DNA of 64,000 nt from positions 124,001 through 188,000 of the forward strand of contig NZ_CP102509.1 of NCBI RefSeq assembly GCF_024611995.1, given 5' to 3'. Positions 62,069 to 64,000 of this stretch are shown piece after piece. The notes beneath the pieces are model-generated. The model was not told the DNA's origin. It saw only the letters and a list, made by a program, of their open reading frames with translations, and did no database searches. This DNA is from Streptomyces sp. NBC_00162. GTDB lineage: Bacteria > Actinomycetota > Actinomycetes > Streptomycetales > Streptomycetaceae. Within the stretch, counting starts at the first letter, position 1. The number at the start of each line of letters is the position of its first letter. The translations under genes and the position numbers were made by a program.

Positions 62069-64000
62069 CTACGTGCGTTGAGCTACCCATCGCTGGAACT
62101 CACGGTGCCGGAACTGGTAGGCGCCACCAGAGGTACGCAGCAAACCGCCCTCGTGCGACCACCGCAAGAACCGCCCAAGCCGATATGGGAGCCGACCGCG
62201 CAGGCACAGGAGGAACACCAGGTACCTCCGACCGCCGCCGAAGTCCACCACCCAGCGCAGGGCCGCCGCCATCAGGCCAAACGTCAGCGCGTCGAAGGCC
62301 GGCGCAGAGGAGAGCACCAGCACGTCTGAGAAGGACAGTACCCACCGGGCCACCGCCATAGAGAGCCCAGCGACGACGAACACGAGGCACCCGTATAGAA
62401 GATCGCCCCTCAGCACGTGGCGCCACCTCACGGCCGCGTTGACATCAGGCGGATACGTGCCGGTGAAGGTATGAGTGACGCCCGATCCGCGCACGATCTT
62501 CAAGCCTAGGAGGACCGACCAGAACATGGCGAGAGCGGGCAGAAACGAGACAAGCGAACCAAGGCCCAGTCCGTCGGCGAGCCACGCGACGGGAAGGGCG
62601 GCCAGCCCGCCCAGCCCGCCGAGTACGAGCCCCACTGGCACGGTGTCGACGACCAGGTGCAGCGTCGTCCCCGAGAACACCCGCCCCCAGGGCGCGCACA
62701 TCGGGAAGTCGCCCCCCTGCCGCGAGACGTCCCACGCCACCAGCACGGCACCGAGCCCGGCAGCGGCGAACAGCCAGGGCTCCGGTCTCTCTCTGACGAG
62801 CATCAAAGGCAGCACGAGCCCAAGGAAGACGAGGGCAGCCGCCACAGCGTCGGTGTAGCGCACGCGGTCGACGCCCGCGATTGGCCAGAGCCGGGGCCGG
62901 TGAATGTCGACGCGCTCCCCAGCGGGTGGCCCGTCGCGCAGATGGCAGGCGATCACTGCGAGCCAGCCCCGGACCCGCTCGGCGTGATACCGCGACGGGC
63001 GGAGGTCCACAACGGCTGGGATGAACAGGGAGAGCAGGTGGTCCTTGAGGGCTGGCGCCGTGGCGTGGGCGAAGAGTTCCGATGGGTCACCGCGCCGGTG
63101 GTAAACGGCCTTGACGAGGAAGAGCCACCACGGCGTCGCTAGGGTCTCGCGAAGCAACTCGGACGCGGGTAGACCGCGGGTAAACCTCTGCCAGCGCTCC
63201 TCGTCCTTGAACACCGTGGTCAGATGCGCTGCCACATGCTCGTGGTCCAGAGGGTCGATGTCGACGCCGACCGCGTGCTCCAGACGCTTCAGCCGTGGCA
63301 GGGCGTCGTAGTGAGCGGTGCGGCACAGCAGGACCAGTGGAAACTCCGACACCGTGTCCCCGTGGTCGCTGAGCAGGCTCAACGCGGCCAGCGCGCGCGG
63401 GGCTTCGGGATCCGGCAGCTGTTGCCCATCCGGCCCGTACAGTGGATTGCCGTCGTTGTCGGTGCGGCCTGGGTCCATCTCGTCCAAGCCATCGAGGACG
63501 GGCAGTACGAGCCCGTTACCCACCATCCATTTCGCCCGCTCCTCGGATGTACCGGCCCTGATCACACGCCCGATCAGGAGCTTCTCGAACGGCACCTTCA
63601 TGTCCCATTCGGCCAGCGGCACCCGTACGGGCACAGGCTCGTCCGGCCCACGCTTGTCGATGAGATCGCGTACCAACTGCACGGACAGCACCGTCTTTCC
63701 CGCGCCGGGGGCGCCTGTGACAACGAGGCGAGGCTTCGAGCAGGCCCGGTAGTACGCGGCGATGCCGGGAAGGCCGGCCTCCGCAACAGGGCCGCTTCCC
63801 TCGACCTGTCCACGCTCCGGGCCTGTGCCGGGCAGCTCGTCACTAGGGCGCCGGGTGAAGGTGAGAGTGAGTCGCTCCTCGTCCTTACCTACCAGGGCGC
63901 GGAACTCTTTCCTTTCGGCGGCCAGGATCCTCTTCGCCAAAGTTTCGGCAGCGCTCTGAGCGAACTTCAGCGAGTCCTCCCGTTGCGGAAGAGCCTTGCG
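62069..64000 (-). CDS. NACHT-type STAND NTPase with C-terminal membrane segments (5' end outside window)
   Basis: The frame is open through the window edge. Walker A VTGAPGAGKTVLSVQLVRDL and Walker B/NACHT box VLPVLDGLDEMD are followed by LVLLCRTAHYDALPRLKRLE (sensor 1 Arg) and PLDHEHVAAHLTTVF. The C-terminal ~250 residues hold five or six hydrophobic segments (AVAAALVFLGLVLPLMLV, WLFAAAGLGAVLVAWDV, LVSFLPALAMFWSVLLGLKI, LLYGCLVFVVAGLSMAVARW) and end FRHREFQRWVAQRT. Bacterial NACHT proteins include antiphage sensors. Here membrane segments replace the usual repeat sensor, as in many Streptomyces members whose role is unproven. Confidence 0.8.
   Translation of the reverse strand, partial: RKALPQREDSLKFAQSAAETLAKRILAAERKEFRALVGKDEERLTLTFTRRPSDELPGTGPERGQVEGSGPVAEAGLPGIAAYYRACSKPRLVVTGAPGAGKTVLSVQLVRDLIDKRGPDEPVPVRVPLAEWDMKVPFEKLLIGRVIRAGTSEERAKWMVGNGLVLPVLDGLDEMDPGRTDNDGNPLYGPDGQQLPDPEAPRALAALSLLSDHGDTVSEFPLVLLCRTAHYDALPRLKRLEHAVGVDIDPLDHEHVAAHLTTVFKDEERWQRFTRGLPASELLRETLATPWWLFLVKAVYHRRGDPSELFAHATAPALKDHLLSLFIPAVVDLRPSRYHAERVRGWLAVIACHLRDGPPAGERVDIHRPRLWPIAGVDRVRYTDAVAAALVFLGLVLPLMLVRERPEPWLFAAAGLGAVLVAWDVSRQGGDFPMCAPWGRVFSGTTLHLVVDTVPVGLVLGGLGGLAALPVAWLADGLGLGSLVSFLPALAMFWSVLLGLKIVRGSGVTHTFTGTYPPDVNAAVRWRHVLRGDLLYGCLVFVVAGLSMAVARWVLSFSDVLVLSSAPAFDALTFGLMAAALRWVVDFGGGRRYLVFLLCLRGRLPYRLGRFLRWSHEGGLLRTSGGAYQFRHREFQRWVAQRT

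Overview
The window is high-GC actinobacterial DNA, almost certainly from Streptomyces. Reasons: very strong G/C at third codon positions, GGAGG-type ribosome sites, and families typical of that genus (DUF6233, DUF6879/DUF5753 regulator pairs, HATPase anti-sigma-like proteins, an initiator-type tRNA with a Streptomyces-like body). It looks like accessory DNA, such as a chromosome arm, an integrated element or a large plasmid. There is no housekeeping core. It contains many insertion sequences, truncated genes and mosaic junctions, and an unusual number of frameshifts.

Layout. 0-3.2 kb: remnant of a lasso-peptide cluster (3' end of the cyclase gene, a frameshifted RRE/leader-peptidase region, and an intact ABC exporter). 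3.5-9.4 kb: methyltransferase, ATP-binding regulator, a regulator plus GNAT gene pair, an orphan WapI-type immunity protein, and a 45-codon small ORF with its own terminator. 9.7-12.2 kb: XRE and IclR regulators carrying frameshifts. 12.7-18.3 kb: a plasmid/phage-like module with a GntR (KorSA-like) repressor, a helix-turn-helix replication-type protein whose 3' end holds four palindromes (a candidate origin), and a reverse-strand run of tiny genes. 18.8-20.5 kb: two paralogous secreted proteins in a large inverted repeat. 20.7-22.6 kb: a mosaic of gene ends next to a TfuA gene and a probable RiPP precursor peptide. 22.8-24.7 kb: a second regulator plus GNAT pair. 24.7-29.2 kb: small genes, a broken IS5-type element, and two reverse-strand operons sharing an identical 16-base motif. 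29.7 kb: tRNA-Met(CAU).

30.2-35.9 kb is a coherent sugar locus: LacI repressor, ATPase, permease and binding protein of a ribose/fructose-type ABC importer, a PfkB kinase, and a broken GH32 fructan hydrolase. Four LacI-type operators (TGTCATCGYTGACA) flank the binding-protein and hydrolase ends. 36-43 kb holds small regulatory units, each with a readable palindrome: MarR with a SnoaL-like protein, TetR with DoxX, and two paralogous lipoproteins whose promoters share one palindrome. 43.5-54 kb alternates transposon wrecks with two putative membrane/envelope units: a three-segment membrane protein coupled to an S41 peptidase, and a membrane-anchored protein followed by a lipoprotein. 54-60.7 kb is a pile of IS elements, including one IS5-type element split by two head-to-head IS110 elements and another that appears to carry a passenger gene. 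The window closes with a NACHT-type NTPase with membrane segments and two related CxC-motif genes.

Most reading-frame breaks are single-base shifts, and at least three fall on runs of five or six C or G. Some may therefore be sequencing errors rather than real decay; this matters for every entry called a pseudogene here.
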